A stretch of DNA of 64,000 nucleotides from Actinocatenispora rupis (GTDB lineage Bacteria; Actinomycetota; Actinomycetes; Mycobacteriales; Micromonosporaceae), in assembly GCF_016861975.1 (NCBI RefSeq), contig NZ_BOMB01000012.1, forward strand, positions 62,001 through 126,000, given 5' to 3'. Below the pieces are notes generated by a model. That model made no database searches. It had not been told where the DNA came from and was given only the letters and a program-made list of their open reading frames with translations. This document shows, piece after piece, positions 35,212 to 43,818 of the stretch (positions are counted from its first letter, which is position 1; every line of letters starts with the position of its first letter). The position numbers and the translations under genes are program-made.

Positions 35212-36162
35212 GTGCTGGCCATACTCGCCCCCGGACAGGGGTCTCAGAAGCCCGGGTTCCTGACCCCGTGGCTCGATGTCGACGGTGCCGAGTCCCGGCT
35301 CCGCTGGTGGTCGACCGCCGCCGGCGTCGATCTCGTACACCTGGGGACCGAGGCGGACGCCGACGAGATCAAGGACACCGCGCGTACCCAGCCGCTGCTG
35401 GTGGCCGCCGGGCTGCTCGCCGCCGGGCACCTGCCGCTGGCCGACGTGGACGTCGTCGCCGGGCACAGCATCGGCGAGCTGACCGCCGCGGCCGTCGCCG
35501 GGTCGCTGTCCACCGAGTCCGCGATGATGCTGGCCGGCGTACGCGGGCGGGAGATGGCGGCGGCGTGCGCGCTGGAACCCACCGGCATGAGCGCCGTACT
35601 CGGTGGCGACCCGGACGAGGTGGTCGCCGCGATCGACGCCGCCGGCCTCACCCCGGCCAACCGCAACGGTGCCGGCCAGATCGTCGCCGCCGGTGCGCTG
35701 CCGGCGCTGGAGAAGTTCGCGGCGGAGCCGCCGGCCGGTGCCCGGGTACGGGCGCTCGCGGTGGCCGGCGCGTTCCACACCCCGTACATGGCGCCGGCGG
35801 AGCGGGCGCTGGAGGCACTGGCCGGCGGCATCACCCCCACCGATCCGGTACGCACGCTGCTGTCCAACGCCGACGGTGGCGCCGTGCGTACCGGGGCGGA
35901 ACTGGTGGGGCGGCTGGTGCGGCAGGTGACCACCTCGGTGCGGTGGGACCTGTGCATGGCCACGCTCGCCGACCTCGGCGTCACCGGCGTCCTCGAACTT
36001 CCGCCGGCCGGCGTACTCGCCGGTCTGGTGAAGCGGGAGCTGAAGGGCGACCGGAAGCCGGAGATCGTCACCCTGAACACCCCGGACGACCTGCCGGCCG
36101 CCCGCGACCTGATCGCCCGGCACGGCGCGTCGCGCGCCGCCGGGACCGGAGACCACGGATGA
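35212..36162 (+). CDS. fabD: Malonyl-CoA:ACP transacylase
   Basis: A 316-residue transacylase that loads malonate on acyl carrier protein for type II fatty-acid synthesis. LAPGQGSQKPGFL opens the fold; nucleophile Ser is in AGHSIGELTAAAV (about 86) and the partner His in VAGAFHTPYM (about 190). Length is normal. GTG 35212 lacks a ribosome-binding site. The 122-base gap after fasR is relatively AT-rich (TTTGAACGCTCGTTTTGTCG) and is the likely promoter and FasR target region. First gene of the fab operon. Confidence 0.95.
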   Translation: MLAILAPGQGSQKPGFLTPWLDVDGAESRLRWWSTAAGVDLVHLGTEADADEIKDTARTQPLLVAAGLLAAGHLPLADVDVVAGHSIGELTAAAVAGSLSTESAMMLAGVRGREMAAACALEPTGMSAVLGGDPDEVVAAIDAAGLTPANRNGAGQIVAAGALPALEKFAAEPPAGARVRALAVAGAFHTPYMAPAERALEALAGGITPTDPVRTLLSNADGGAVRTGAELVGRLVRQVTTSVRWDLCMATLADLGVTGVLELPPAGVLAGLVKRELKGDRKPEIVTLNTPDDLPAARDLIARHGASRAAGTGDHG

Positions 36163-36239
36163 GCGCGCCCGCGCGGAGCCGCCCGACGACGGCCCGGACC
36201 GCAGACCACGACGAGCGCCGAGCGACGGAGCGAGCATGA
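36159..36239 (+). CDS. Possible 26-residue peptide between fabD and fabH
   Basis: An ATG overlapping the fabD stop (ATGA) opens a 26-codon frame that ends with a stop overlapping the fabH ATG (ATGA). Product is basic and Arg/Thr/Ala-rich (MSAPARSRPTTARTADHDER). It may serve to couple translation of fabD and fabH rather than make a functional peptide. No family is recognised, and chance is possible. Confidence 0.25.
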   Translation: MSAPARSRPTTARTADHDERRATERA

Positions 36240-37183
36240 CCGCAGGCAGCAAGATCCTGGCGATGGGCCACTACCAGCCCGCCAAGGTACTCACCAACGA
36301 GGACCTGACCCGGATCGTGGACACCACCGACGAGTGGATCACCACCCGGGTCGGTATCAAGGAACGCCGCGTCGCCGAGCACGAGACGGTCGCCGACATG
36401 GCCACCGCCGCCGCCGGCAAGGCGCTCGCGAACGCCGGGCTGTCCGCCGCCGACATCGACCAGGTCGTCGTCGCGACCTGCTCGTCGGTCGACCGCTGCC
36501 CGAACGTGGCGACCCGCGTCGCGCACAACCTCGGCATCAGCGCGCCCGCGGCGTACGACCTGAACACGGGCTGCTCGGGCTTCGAGTACGCGCTGGCGAC
36601 GGCGGACCACGCGATCCGGGCCGGCGCGTCGACCCGGGCGCTGGTGATCGGCGCGGAGAAGCTGACCGACGTCACCGACTACACCGACCGGACCTCGTGC
36701 ATCCTGTTCGGCGACGGCGCGGGTGCGGCCGTCGTGGCGGGCGTGGACGCGGACGAGGAGCCGGGCATCGGGCCGGTGCTGTGGGGCAGCCGCCCCGAGA
36801 TGGGCCCGGTACTCACGATCGAGGGCTGGCGCCCGTACATCGTGCAGGACGGTCAGGCGGTCTTCCGCTGGGCGACCACGGAGCTGCCGGCGTTCGCGAA
36901 GGAGACCTGCGAGAAGGCCGGCGTACGGCCGGAGGAGCTGGGCGCGTTCGTCGCGCACCAGGCGAACCTGCGGATCATCGAGCCGCTGGCGCGCAAGCTG
37001 GGCGCCACGAACGCGGTGATCGCCCGGGACATCGTCGAGTCCGGCAACACCTCGGCGGCGTCCGTACCGCTGGCGTTGTCGAAGCTGCTGGAGCGCGGCG
37101 AGGTCGCGTCCGGTTCGCCGGTGCTGCTGTTCGGCTTCGGCGGCGGCCTGACGTACGCCGGGCAGGTCGTGCGCTGCCCCTGA
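36236..37183 (+). CDS. fabH: Beta-ketoacyl-ACP synthase III
   Basis: A 315-residue thiolase-fold enzyme that starts fatty-acid synthesis by condensing an acyl-CoA primer with malonyl-ACP. Catalytic Cys is in DLNTGCSGFEYAL (about 112), His in FVAHQANLRII (about 243) and Asn in ESGNTSAASVP (about 273). Length and all three residues are as expected. It is second in the operon, and the primer in actinomycetes is often branched. Confidence 0.95.
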   Translation: MTAGSKILAMGHYQPAKVLTNEDLTRIVDTTDEWITTRVGIKERRVAEHETVADMATAAAGKALANAGLSAADIDQVVVATCSSVDRCPNVATRVAHNLGISAPAAYDLNTGCSGFEYALATADHAIRAGASTRALVIGAEKLTDVTDYTDRTSCILFGDGAGAAVVAGVDADEEPGIGPVLWGSRPEMGPVLTIEGWRPYIVQDGQAVFRWATTELPAFAKETCEKAGVRPEELGAFVAHQANLRIIEPLARKLGATNAVIARDIVESGNTSAASVPLALSKLLERGEVASGSPVLLFGFGGGLTYAGQVVRCP

Positions 37184-37273
37184 CCCATGTCGTACCAGGT
37201 CGGTACGGCACCATGAACGGCCGTGCCACGGCAGGATCGCCGGGGCACGAACGAAACGAGAGAGGGAACACCG

Positions 37274-37519
37274 ATGGCAAACCGCGACGAGATTCGCTCC
37301 GGGCTGGCCGACATCCTCGAAGAGGTGGCCGGCGTGGACAAGGCGGACGTCGCCGACGAGAAGTCGTTCACCGATGAGCTGGACGTCGACTCGTTGTCGA
37401 TGGTCGAGGTCGTGGTGGCGGCCGAGGAGAAGTTCGGCGTGAAGATCCCGGACGACGAGGTGCCGAACCTGAAGACCGTCGGCGACGCCGTCAGCTACAT
37501 CGAGAAGAACGCTGCCTGA
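37274..37519 (+). CDS. acpP: Acyl carrier protein
   Basis: An 81-residue acidic acyl carrier protein. The phosphopantetheine attachment Ser is in ELDVDSLSMVEVV (about residue 41). It carries the growing chain between FabD, FabH and FabF. ATG 37274 has GAGAGGGAACACCG upstream. A 90-base gap separates it from fabH and may hold an internal promoter, since ACP is needed in excess. Confidence 0.97.
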   Translation: MANRDEIRSGLADILEEVAGVDKADVADEKSFTDELDVDSLSMVEVVVAAEEKFGVKIPDDEVPNLKTVGDAVSYIEKNAA

Positions 37520-37547
37520 GCCGGATCTGCGGGAGGCGAACGACGAG

Positions 37548-38780
37548 ATGACGAGCCACACCAGACCGGATGTGGTGGTCACCGGGCTCGGCGCGACGAC
37601 CCCGCTCGGCGGGGACGTCGCGTCCACCTGGGACGGACTGGTCAACGGCCGGTCCGGCATCCGGAAGCTGGACACCGACTGGGCCGAGATGCTTCCGGTA
37701 CGCATCGCCGGTTTGATGGTCGACGACCCGGCCAACCACATCGACCGGGTCAAGACCCGGCGGATGGACCGCTCCGAGCAGGCGGCCGTGGTGGCCGCCC
37801 GGCAGGCCTGGGCGGACGCCGGCATTCCGGACGACATCGACAAGGAGCGGGTGGCGGTCAGCGTCGGCACCGGCATCGGCGGGGCGAAGACCCTCGTCGA
37901 CCAGCACGACCGGCTGATGACCAAGGGTGCGCGGCTGGTCAGCCCGCACACCGTGCCGATGCTCATGCCGAACGGCGCCGCGGCGTACGTGGGGCTGGAG
38001 TTCGGGGTGCACGGTGGCGTGCACTCGCCGGCGAGCGCCTGCGCGACGAGTTCGGAGGCGATCGCCTGGGGGCTGGACATCATCCGGTCCGGCCGGGCGG
38101 ACGTGGTCGTCGCCGGCGGTACCGAGTCGGTGGTGTTCCCGCTGCCGATCGCCGGGTTCGCGTCGATGCGCGCGATGTCCACCCGCAACGACGAGCCGGA
38201 GCGGGCGAGCCGGCCGTTCGACAAGGGGCGGGACGGGTTCGTGCTCGGTGAGGGCGCCGGCATCGTCGTCCTGGAACGTGCCGACCACGCCGCGGCCCGC
38301 GGTGCCCACGTGTACGCACGGCTCGCCGGCGCGGCGCTCACCTCCGACGGGTACGACATCGTCGCGCCCGACCCGGAGGGTACGCAGCAGGCGCGGGCGA
38401 TGACGCTGGCGATCCGGGACGCGGGGCTGGACCCGGCGGACGTCGCCCACGTCAACGCGCACGCCACCTCGACCCCGGTCGGGGACATGGGCGAGATCGC
38501 GGCGATCCGCAAGGCGGTCGGCGACCGTCCGGTGGTCACGTCGACGAAGTCGATGACCGGTCACCTGCTGGGCGCGGCCGGCGCGGTCGAGTCGATCGCG
38601 ACGATCCTCGCGGTGTACCACGGGGTCGTGCCGCCGACCATCAACCTGGACGACCCCGACGACGAGCTGACCCTCGACGTCGCGGCGAACGTCGCCCGGA
38701 CGATGGCGGTCCCCGCCGCGCTGAACAACTCGTTCGGCTTCGGTGGGCACAACGCCGCGCTGGCCTTCGTACGCGGCTGA
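37548..38780 (+). CDS. fabF: Beta-ketoacyl-ACP synthase II
   Basis: A 410-residue elongating condensing enzyme. The triad is Cys in SPASACATSSEAI (about 165), His in VNAHATSTPVGD (about 305) and His in KSMTGHLLGAAGAVE (about 340). The end NNSFGFGGHNAALAF is typical. It completes fabD-fabH-acpP-fabF in the standard actinomycete order, followed by a strong terminator. Confidence 0.96.
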   Translation: MTSHTRPDVVVTGLGATTPLGGDVASTWDGLVNGRSGIRKLDTDWAEMLPVRIAGLMVDDPANHIDRVKTRRMDRSEQAAVVAARQAWADAGIPDDIDKERVAVSVGTGIGGAKTLVDQHDRLMTKGARLVSPHTVPMLMPNGAAAYVGLEFGVHGGVHSPASACATSSEAIAWGLDIIRSGRADVVVAGGTESVVFPLPIAGFASMRAMSTRNDEPERASRPFDKGRDGFVLGEGAGIVVLERADHAAARGAHVYARLAGAALTSDGYDIVAPDPEGTQQARAMTLAIRDAGLDPADVAHVNAHATSTPVGDMGEIAAIRKAVGDRPVVTSTKSMTGHLLGAAGAVESIATILAVYHGVVPPTINLDDPDDELTLDVAANVARTMAVPAALNNSFGFGGHNAALAFVRG

Positions 38781-38863
38781 GCGGAGTGCGCGGCGTCGCG
38801 CCCGGTGGCGGCCGGGCACCGCGGCGCCGCGTCCGGTCCCCGCGTCGGCCGGCAGGAACACGG

Positions 38864-38899
38864 GACACGGCCCCGTCCGATCGAGGACGGGGCCGTGTC
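38864..38899 (+). terminator. Terminator of fab operon
   Basis: Perfect 15-bp stem GACACGGCCCCGTCC / GGACGGGGCCGTGTC with loop GATCGA, about 84 bases after the fabF stop. Confidence 0.85.
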
Positions 38900-39004
38900 G
38901 CGTACCCGGGTGGGACGCCGGCCCCGTACGGCACTGGACGATGACGAACCGGGCGGGGCACGATGGCACGGCTCGTCCGTACCTCGTACCGAACGGAGCC
39001 GCCC

Positions 39005-39451
39005 ATGGATCCCGGCACGCTCGCCGACACCGCCGTGTCGTTCCTCCACGCGTACCTGCAGCGGATCGGTGGCCTGGTCGCGGACCGTGCGGCGCAGACG
39101 ATCGCGGACGGCGTGCTGCCGCTGGCGTCCCGCCTGCACCGGGTACTGCGAAGGGCGCTGCGGGGCACGGACCACGAGGCGGCGCTCGACGCGACCGAGG
39201 ACTCCCCGGAGGCGCCGCCGGCCGCGGACCTCGTCACCGCGGTACGTGAGGTCGTCGAGGCGGACCCGGCCACCGCCGCGGAACTCGCCGACATCCTCCG
39301 CGAGGCCGGCTGGCTGGACGCCCCGGCGGCGGGGATCGGCCACGTCGAGGGCGCGGCGGCGGTCGGCGGCAACGTGACGATCCGCGGGAGGTACGCGGCG
39401 GGCCGCGACGTCGTCGTCCGCGCCGACCCCGAGGAGACGCGCGACCGGTGA
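39005..39451 (+). CDS. Small NACHT-associated protein with AGRD motif
   Basis: A 148-residue protein, first of a two-gene unit with the NACHT ATPase. Residues 1-50 are helical and moderately hydrophobic (LADTAVSFLHAYLQRIGGLV), followed by an acidic helical part (DLVTAVREVVEADPATAAEL) and then a C-terminal beta motif, GGNVTIRGRYAAGRDVVVR. The same motif occurs at the N-terminus of the NACHT protein (GGGDVHVSGTYAAGRDIVID), which suggests that the two proteins recognise each other through like elements. Similar small proteins are common beside STAND ATPases in actinomycetes. ATG 39005 has GGAG upstream; ATG 38963 is an in-frame alternative. Confidence 0.75.
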   Translation: MDPGTLADTAVSFLHAYLQRIGGLVADRAAQTIADGVLPLASRLHRVLRRALRGTDHEAALDATEDSPEAPPAADLVTAVREVVEADPATAAELADILREAGWLDAPAAGIGHVEGAAAVGGNVTIRGRYAAGRDVVVRADPEETRDR

Positions 39452-41490
39452 CCGACCCCGACGACCCGCCACCTGCCGGTACCGGGCCGGAGCGGGTGAC
39501 GGTGCACGGTGCCGCGGCGGTCGGCGGCGGCGACGTGCACGTCTCCGGGACGTACGCGGCGGGCCGGGACATCGTCATCGACCGTCGCTCCATCTACCAG
39601 ACGTACGCGGACAACCGGCGGTACCTGTCGCTGTTCGGGCTGTGGCACCGCGGCGGCGGCCCGCAGGTACGCGCGCGGGTGCGGCGGATGCTCGCCGACG
39701 TGATGCGGCAGCACTGGATCCGCCGCGACGACGGGTACCTGCCGGTGCGGTTCACCGAGCGGCCGGAGGCGGTGGTGACGCCGCGCGACGCGGTACTCGT
39801 CACCACCGACCCGCCCCGGCGTACGTTCCCGGCCGGCGCCACGCTGTCCGACGTCCGCGACGAGATCGGCGGCAACCTGCTCGTACTCGGCGCGCCCGGC
39901 GCGGGCAAGACGTACCAGGTGCTGCGGTTGGCGGGTGACCTGCTCGCCGCCGCCGAGCGCGACGACAGCCTGCGGATGCCGGTGTACCTGCACCTCGGTT
40001 CGTGGACGAGGTCGTCCGGGTCGCTGCTGGCGTGGGCGGCGGCCGAGCTGGGCCGGGTGTTCAAGGTGCCGGCCAAGTTCGACCTGAAGCAGATCATCGA
40101 GGCCGAGGTCGTCCTGCTGCTCGACGGCCTCGACGAGGTCGACCGGGCCCACCGGAACGGCTGCGCGCGGGCGATCGACGAGTTCCGCGACCGGCACGGC
40201 GATGTCCCGCTCGTCGTCTGCACCCGACCCACCGAGTACGAGGCGACCGGTGTGCGGCTCGCCCTGGACGGCGCGGTGCTGATCGAACCACCGACGCCGG
40301 CCGAGACCGAGTCGTACCTGGAGGGGCTGGGGTCGAAGGCGGCGGGGCTGCGGCGGATGCTCGCCGCGGACCCCGGGTTGCGGCGGCTGCTCGGCTCACC
40401 GCTGTTCGTCACCTTCATGGTCCAGGCGTACGGCTCGGACGACGGGGCGGCGCGCCCGCCGACCGGCGCCGACGGCGTGTTCGCCGACTACGTCGCCGCC
40501 ATGTACCGCCGGCCGGTGCCGCGCTCGCTGCCACGGTTCGCGCCGGAGCAGGTGACGCGCTGGCTGTCCTGGCTGGCGCGGTCGCTGCGCCGGCGGCGCA
40601 CTCCGGTGTTCCACCTCGACCGGCTCTCCCCCGACTGGCTGCCGGACCGCGCCGACCGGGACCGGGCGCTGCGCTGGGAACGCGTGGTGATCGCCGTGCT
40701 CGCGTTCGGCGGCGGCTGGCTGAAGGCCGCGCTGATGTTTCCCGTCGGCCACGCCAAACCCCTGACGGTCGCGTTCTGGCTGGTGGTGTGGCCGCCACTG
40801 TTCGCCTGGATACTGGGCAGCCGCGCCGCCACCCTCGAACGGTTCACCGCCGGCATCACCCCCGGTACGCTCGGCCGCGGCCTGCTCGCCTGGGCACGCA
40901 ACCCGCTCACCGTGCTCGCCGCCGTCGGCCTGGTCGCCGGCTGGCGGATCGGCCCGGTACAGGTCCCGGCGTTCACCGCGCTGTTCGGCCAGCCGGTGCA
41001 CGTACGGGCGCTCTGCGCCATGCTCCTCACGCTGCTGCTACCGGTGATGGTGTTCGTGCACGCCCGCTGGTTCGACTTCACGGTCGTCCAGCCGCGGTCC
41101 CCGGGCGAGGAGATCCGCGCGGTACCGCGGCGCAGCCTGCTGGTCGGGCTGGCCGTCGCCGCCGTCGTCCTCGTCCACCAGATCGCGCTCGGCTGGCTGG
41201 AGGCCCCGCAGTACGGCACCGCGTACATGCTGCTGCACCCGCTGGAGATGGTGCCGCTGGCCGTGCTCGGCGCCGCCTGGTTCTCCGGCGGCCGCACGTA
41301 CGTCCGATACCGCGTCACCGCCCGCATCCTGCACCGCCGCGGACTCGGCCCGGCACGGTACGGCGACTTCCTCGACCACGCGACGCGCCGGCTGCTCCTG
41401 GTACGCGACGGCGGCGGGTACCGCTTCCCGCACGACCGCCTCCGCCGCTACTTCGCCACCCTGCCACCGGAATCCCAACCCCGCAGCTGA
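39448..41490 (+). CDS. NACHT-domain ATPase with six C-terminal membrane segments
   Basis: A 680-residue STAND-class NTPase. The N-terminus (about 24-55) carries VGGGDVHVSGTYAAGRDIVID. The NACHT domain has P-loop LGAPGAGKTYQVL (about 147-159), Walker B VVLLLDGLDEVDRA (about 222-235) and sensor VVCTRPTEYEATG. From about residue 415 to 615 six hydrophobic segments are visible, including VVIAVLAFGGGWLKAALMF and ALCAMLLTLLLPVMVFV. The end has FLDHATRRLLLVRDGGGYRFPHDRLRRYFA, split here for length, as in related actinomycete NACHT-TM proteins. GTG 39448 overlaps the partner stop (GTGA). Such proteins act in defence or developmental signalling; the role here is inference. Confidence 0.88.
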   Translation: MTDPDDPPPAGTGPERVTVHGAAAVGGGDVHVSGTYAAGRDIVIDRRSIYQTYADNRRYLSLFGLWHRGGGPQVRARVRRMLADVMRQHWIRRDDGYLPVRFTERPEAVVTPRDAVLVTTDPPRRTFPAGATLSDVRDEIGGNLLVLGAPGAGKTYQVLRLAGDLLAAAERDDSLRMPVYLHLGSWTRSSGSLLAWAAAELGRVFKVPAKFDLKQIIEAEVVLLLDGLDEVDRAHRNGCARAIDEFRDRHGDVPLVVCTRPTEYEATGVRLALDGAVLIEPPTPAETESYLEGLGSKAAGLRRMLAADPGLRRLLGSPLFVTFMVQAYGSDDGAARPPTGADGVFADYVAAMYRRPVPRSLPRFAPEQVTRWLSWLARSLRRRRTPVFHLDRLSPDWLPDRADRDRALRWERVVIAVLAFGGGWLKAALMFPVGHAKPLTVAFWLVVWPPLFAWILGSRAATLERFTAGITPGTLGRGLLAWARNPLTVLAAVGLVAGWRIGPVQVPAFTALFGQPVHVRALCAMLLTLLLPVMVFVHARWFDFTVVQPRSPGEEIRAVPRRSLLVGLAVAAVVLVHQIALGWLEAPQYGTAYMLLHPLEMVPLAVLGAAWFSGGRTYVRYRVTARILHRRGLGPARYGDFLDHATRRLLLVRDGGGYRFPHDRLRRYFATLPPESQPRS

Positions 41491-41524
41491 TCCGTCGGGC
41501 GTGGGTGCCGGCACCCGCGAGCGG

Positions 41525-43330
41525 TCAGCCGCAGGCGCTGCGGGGCAGGCCCTGGATCGGGACGGGCGAGCGACCCGGCGCGGTGGCCTTGCCCGCCAGT
41601 ACGGCGGCGAGCGCGGTCATCGACTCCTTCGTCGCGCCGAACGTGGCGAGCACCGTCTTCGACCGCACCTCGCTCAGCAGGTACGGCTCGTCCATGCCGA
41701 CGGTGACGTCCGCGTTCGGTGACAGGTCCCTGGTGGTGTCGCCGTACCCGGTCAGCGCCACCTGCGTGCCGCCGCTCGTGGAGACCGTGATTCCGTTGGC
41801 GCGCAAGGCATCCGTGAGCCAGGACCGCTTCTGGTCGGTACCGCCGGTGAGCCGTACGGTGCCCGACACGAGCGGCCCCGTGCACTGTCCGCGCAGGGTG
41901 GTGACCGCGGCGGCGGCGATGTCGCCGGCGACCTTCTCGTGCGCCGCGGACCGCAGCGTCGACAGCGCCGGCTGGGTGTGGCCCGCGAGGCGGGCGCGCA
42001 GCGTCACGACCCGGGTGGCCGCCTCGACCAGCCGGCTACGCGGCAGCTCACCGGACTTGAGCCCGGCCAGCAGGCCCTTCTGCGCGGCGGGCAGGTTCGG
42101 CGGTTCGAGCAGCAGGTCGTTGCCGGCGAGCAGGGCGTGCACCGCCGCCTCGCCCCCGTCGTACCGGTCGGTGACGGGCTGCATGTTCAGCGCGTCGGAC
42201 ACGACCACGCCGTTGAACTTCATCTTCGTCCGCAGTACGTCGTGCAGCAGCTTGTGCGACAGCGTCGCCGGCATCCCCGGGTCGACCGCCTGTACGTCCA
42301 GGTGACCGGCCATGATCGCCCAGGTGTCCGCGCCGATCGCGGCCGAGAACGGCGGCAGGTCCTGCGAGTCCAGCGTGCCGCGCGTCTGCGTCAGTACCGG
42401 CATCGCGTGGTGGCTGTCGGTCGTGGTGTGCCCGTGCCCGGGGAAGTGCTTCGGCGTGGCCGCGACCCCCGCGGTCTGGAGCCCCTTGACGGCGGCGGCG
42501 GTCTGCACCGCCACCTGCTGCGGGTCCGAGCCGAACGACCGCGAACCGATGACCAGGTTCCCCGGCCCACCGAGTACGTCGGCGTCGGGCGCGAAGTCCA
42601 TGTTGACGCCGACCGCGGACAGCTCGCCCCCGGCCATCTCCCAGGCCCGTTCGGTGAGCTTCGGGTCGTGCGCGGCGCCGACCCCGAGGCCGGTCGGCAG
42701 CGGGCTCACCCCGTCCGCGAGCCGCACCACCGTCCCGAACTCCTGGTCGGTACTGATCAGCATCGGCAACCCGTCCGCCGTACCGGCCCGCTGCAACCCG
42801 GTCGTCAGCTCGCGTACCTGCTTCGGCGTGGCGATGTTGCTCGTCGGGTTGGTCTCCGCGGTCGGGTCGTTCCCGTCACCCTCGTTGACCAGCATCAACC
42901 CGCCCAGCTTGTACTTCCGGACGATCTGTGCGGGTGTGTCGGCGCCGGCGATGTTCCGGTTGTGCCTGGCGGCCTCGGCCGAGACCCTGTCCGCCTGGTA
43001 CCCGTACGCCACCGGCATCAGCACCTGGCCGATCAGTTCGGTGTCGGACATCGACCGGACGATCTCGGCGGCCCGCTTCGCCGGGTCGACCGGTGCGTGC
43101 GTCGGCGGCGCGCTGGACGACCGGTGGGTCGGCTCGTGGGCCGCGCTCGGCGACTTGCCGCACGCCGCGGCGGCGAGCAGACAGCCGAGCGCCACCAGGG
43201 CGGTCAGGACACGGGGGGTTCGCGTGTGGGGGGACACGCGTGCAAGGAGACCAGCCGACCGGCCGCCGCGTCCAATCGGGGTAGCGGCCGCCACTCGGCG
43301 AGCGACCGGTACCTCACGGTTCGTACTCAC
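41525..43330 (-). CDS. Glycoside hydrolase family 3 lipoprotein, NagZ-like beta-N-acetylhexosaminidase
   Basis: A 601-residue exported glycosidase. The N-terminal about 50 residues are a signal region ending in LLAAAACGKSP, a plausible lipobox, then a Ser/Pro/His linker. The GH3 barrel has the NagZ hallmark KHFPGHGHTTTDSH (about 296-309), which provides the His-Asp acid/base, and the nucleophile Asp in VVVSDALNM (about 375). A second alpha/beta domain follows (to the C-terminus), as in two-domain GH3 enzymes. It would trim N-acetylglucosamine from peptidoglycan or other glycans outside the membrane. GTG 43330 overlaps the stop of the DUF3145 gene (GTGA); starts nearer the hydrophobic core are possible. 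Confidence 0.9.
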   Translation of the reverse strand: MSTNREVPVARRVAAATPIGRGGRSAGLLARVSPHTRTPRVLTALVALGCLLAAAACGKSPSAAHEPTHRSSSAPPTHAPVDPAKRAAEIVRSMSDTELIGQVLMPVAYGYQADRVSAEAARHNRNIAGADTPAQIVRKYKLGGLMLVNEGDGNDPTAETNPTSNIATPKQVRELTTGLQRAGTADGLPMLISTDQEFGTVVRLADGVSPLPTGLGVGAAHDPKLTERAWEMAGGELSAVGVNMDFAPDADVLGGPGNLVIGSRSFGSDPQQVAVQTAAAVKGLQTAGVAATPKHFPGHGHTTTDSHHAMPVLTQTRGTLDSQDLPPFSAAIGADTWAIMAGHLDVQAVDPGMPATLSHKLLHDVLRTKMKFNGVVVSDALNMQPVTDRYDGGEAAVHALLAGNDLLLEPPNLPAAQKGLLAGLKSGELPRSRLVEAATRVVTLRARLAGHTQPALSTLRSAAHEKVAGDIAAAAVTTLRGQCTGPLVSGTVRLTGGTDQKRSWLTDALRANGITVSTSGGTQVALTGYGDTTRDLSPNADVTVGMDEPYLLSEVRSKTVLATFGATKESMTALAAVLAGKATAPGRSPVPIQGLPRSACG

Positions 43331-43818
43331 CCGACCTGGGTGAGCCACGTCACCGGTGCGCCGTCGCCCGCATGCCGGTACGGCTCCAGCTCCGCGTCCC
43401 AGGACGCACCCAGCAACCGCTCCAGCCCGTGCGCCAGCGCCTCCGGTCCGGCGGCCGTCGCCATCAGCGACCGCAACCGGTCCTCGGGTACGACGATGTC
43501 GCCGTTCGCGCTCACCGAGGCACGGAAGATGCCACGGCCGGGCGCGTACATGATGCGCTCGCCGTCGACCCCGGGGCTGGGCTCCTCGGTCACCTCGAAG
43601 CGCAGCATCGTCCACTGCCGGAGCGCAGCAGCAATTTCCGACCCGGTACCCGCTCGTCCCGTCCACGAGCATTCGGCCCGCACGGTGGTCGGATCGGCGG
43701 GCTGCTGGGTCCACTCCAGTCGAACCGGCGTGCCCAGCACACGCGCGATGGCCCACTCGACGTGCGGGCACACGGCAGGCGGGCTCGAATGGACGTACAC
43801 GACGCCTCTAGTCGGCAC
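43327..43818 (-). CDS. DUF3145 family protein
   Basis: A 163-residue cytoplasmic protein of the actinobacterial DUF3145 family, recognised from the start PTRGVVYVHSSPPAVCPHVE and the block GDIVVPEDRLRSLM. The family is nearly universal in actinobacteria and has no established function. GTG 43818 follows GGGAGG by 6 bases. Its stop overlaps the NagZ-like gene start, so the two are coupled, which may be a clue to its role in envelope turnover. Confidence 0.92.
   Translation of the reverse strand: MPTRGVVYVHSSPPAVCPHVEWAIARVLGTPVRLEWTQQPADPTTVRAECSWTGRAGTGSEIAAALRQWTMLRFEVTEEPSPGVDGERIMYAPGRGIFRASVSANGDIVVPEDRLRSLMATAAGPEALAHGLERLLGASWDAELEPYRHAGDGAPVTWLTQVG

Noticed and set aside
39005-41490. 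Recent horizontal acquisition of the NACHT pair
   Set aside because: GC content and GTAC usage look like those of neighbours, and no integrase, tRNA target or flanking repeat is visible, so transfer cannot be supported from this window.
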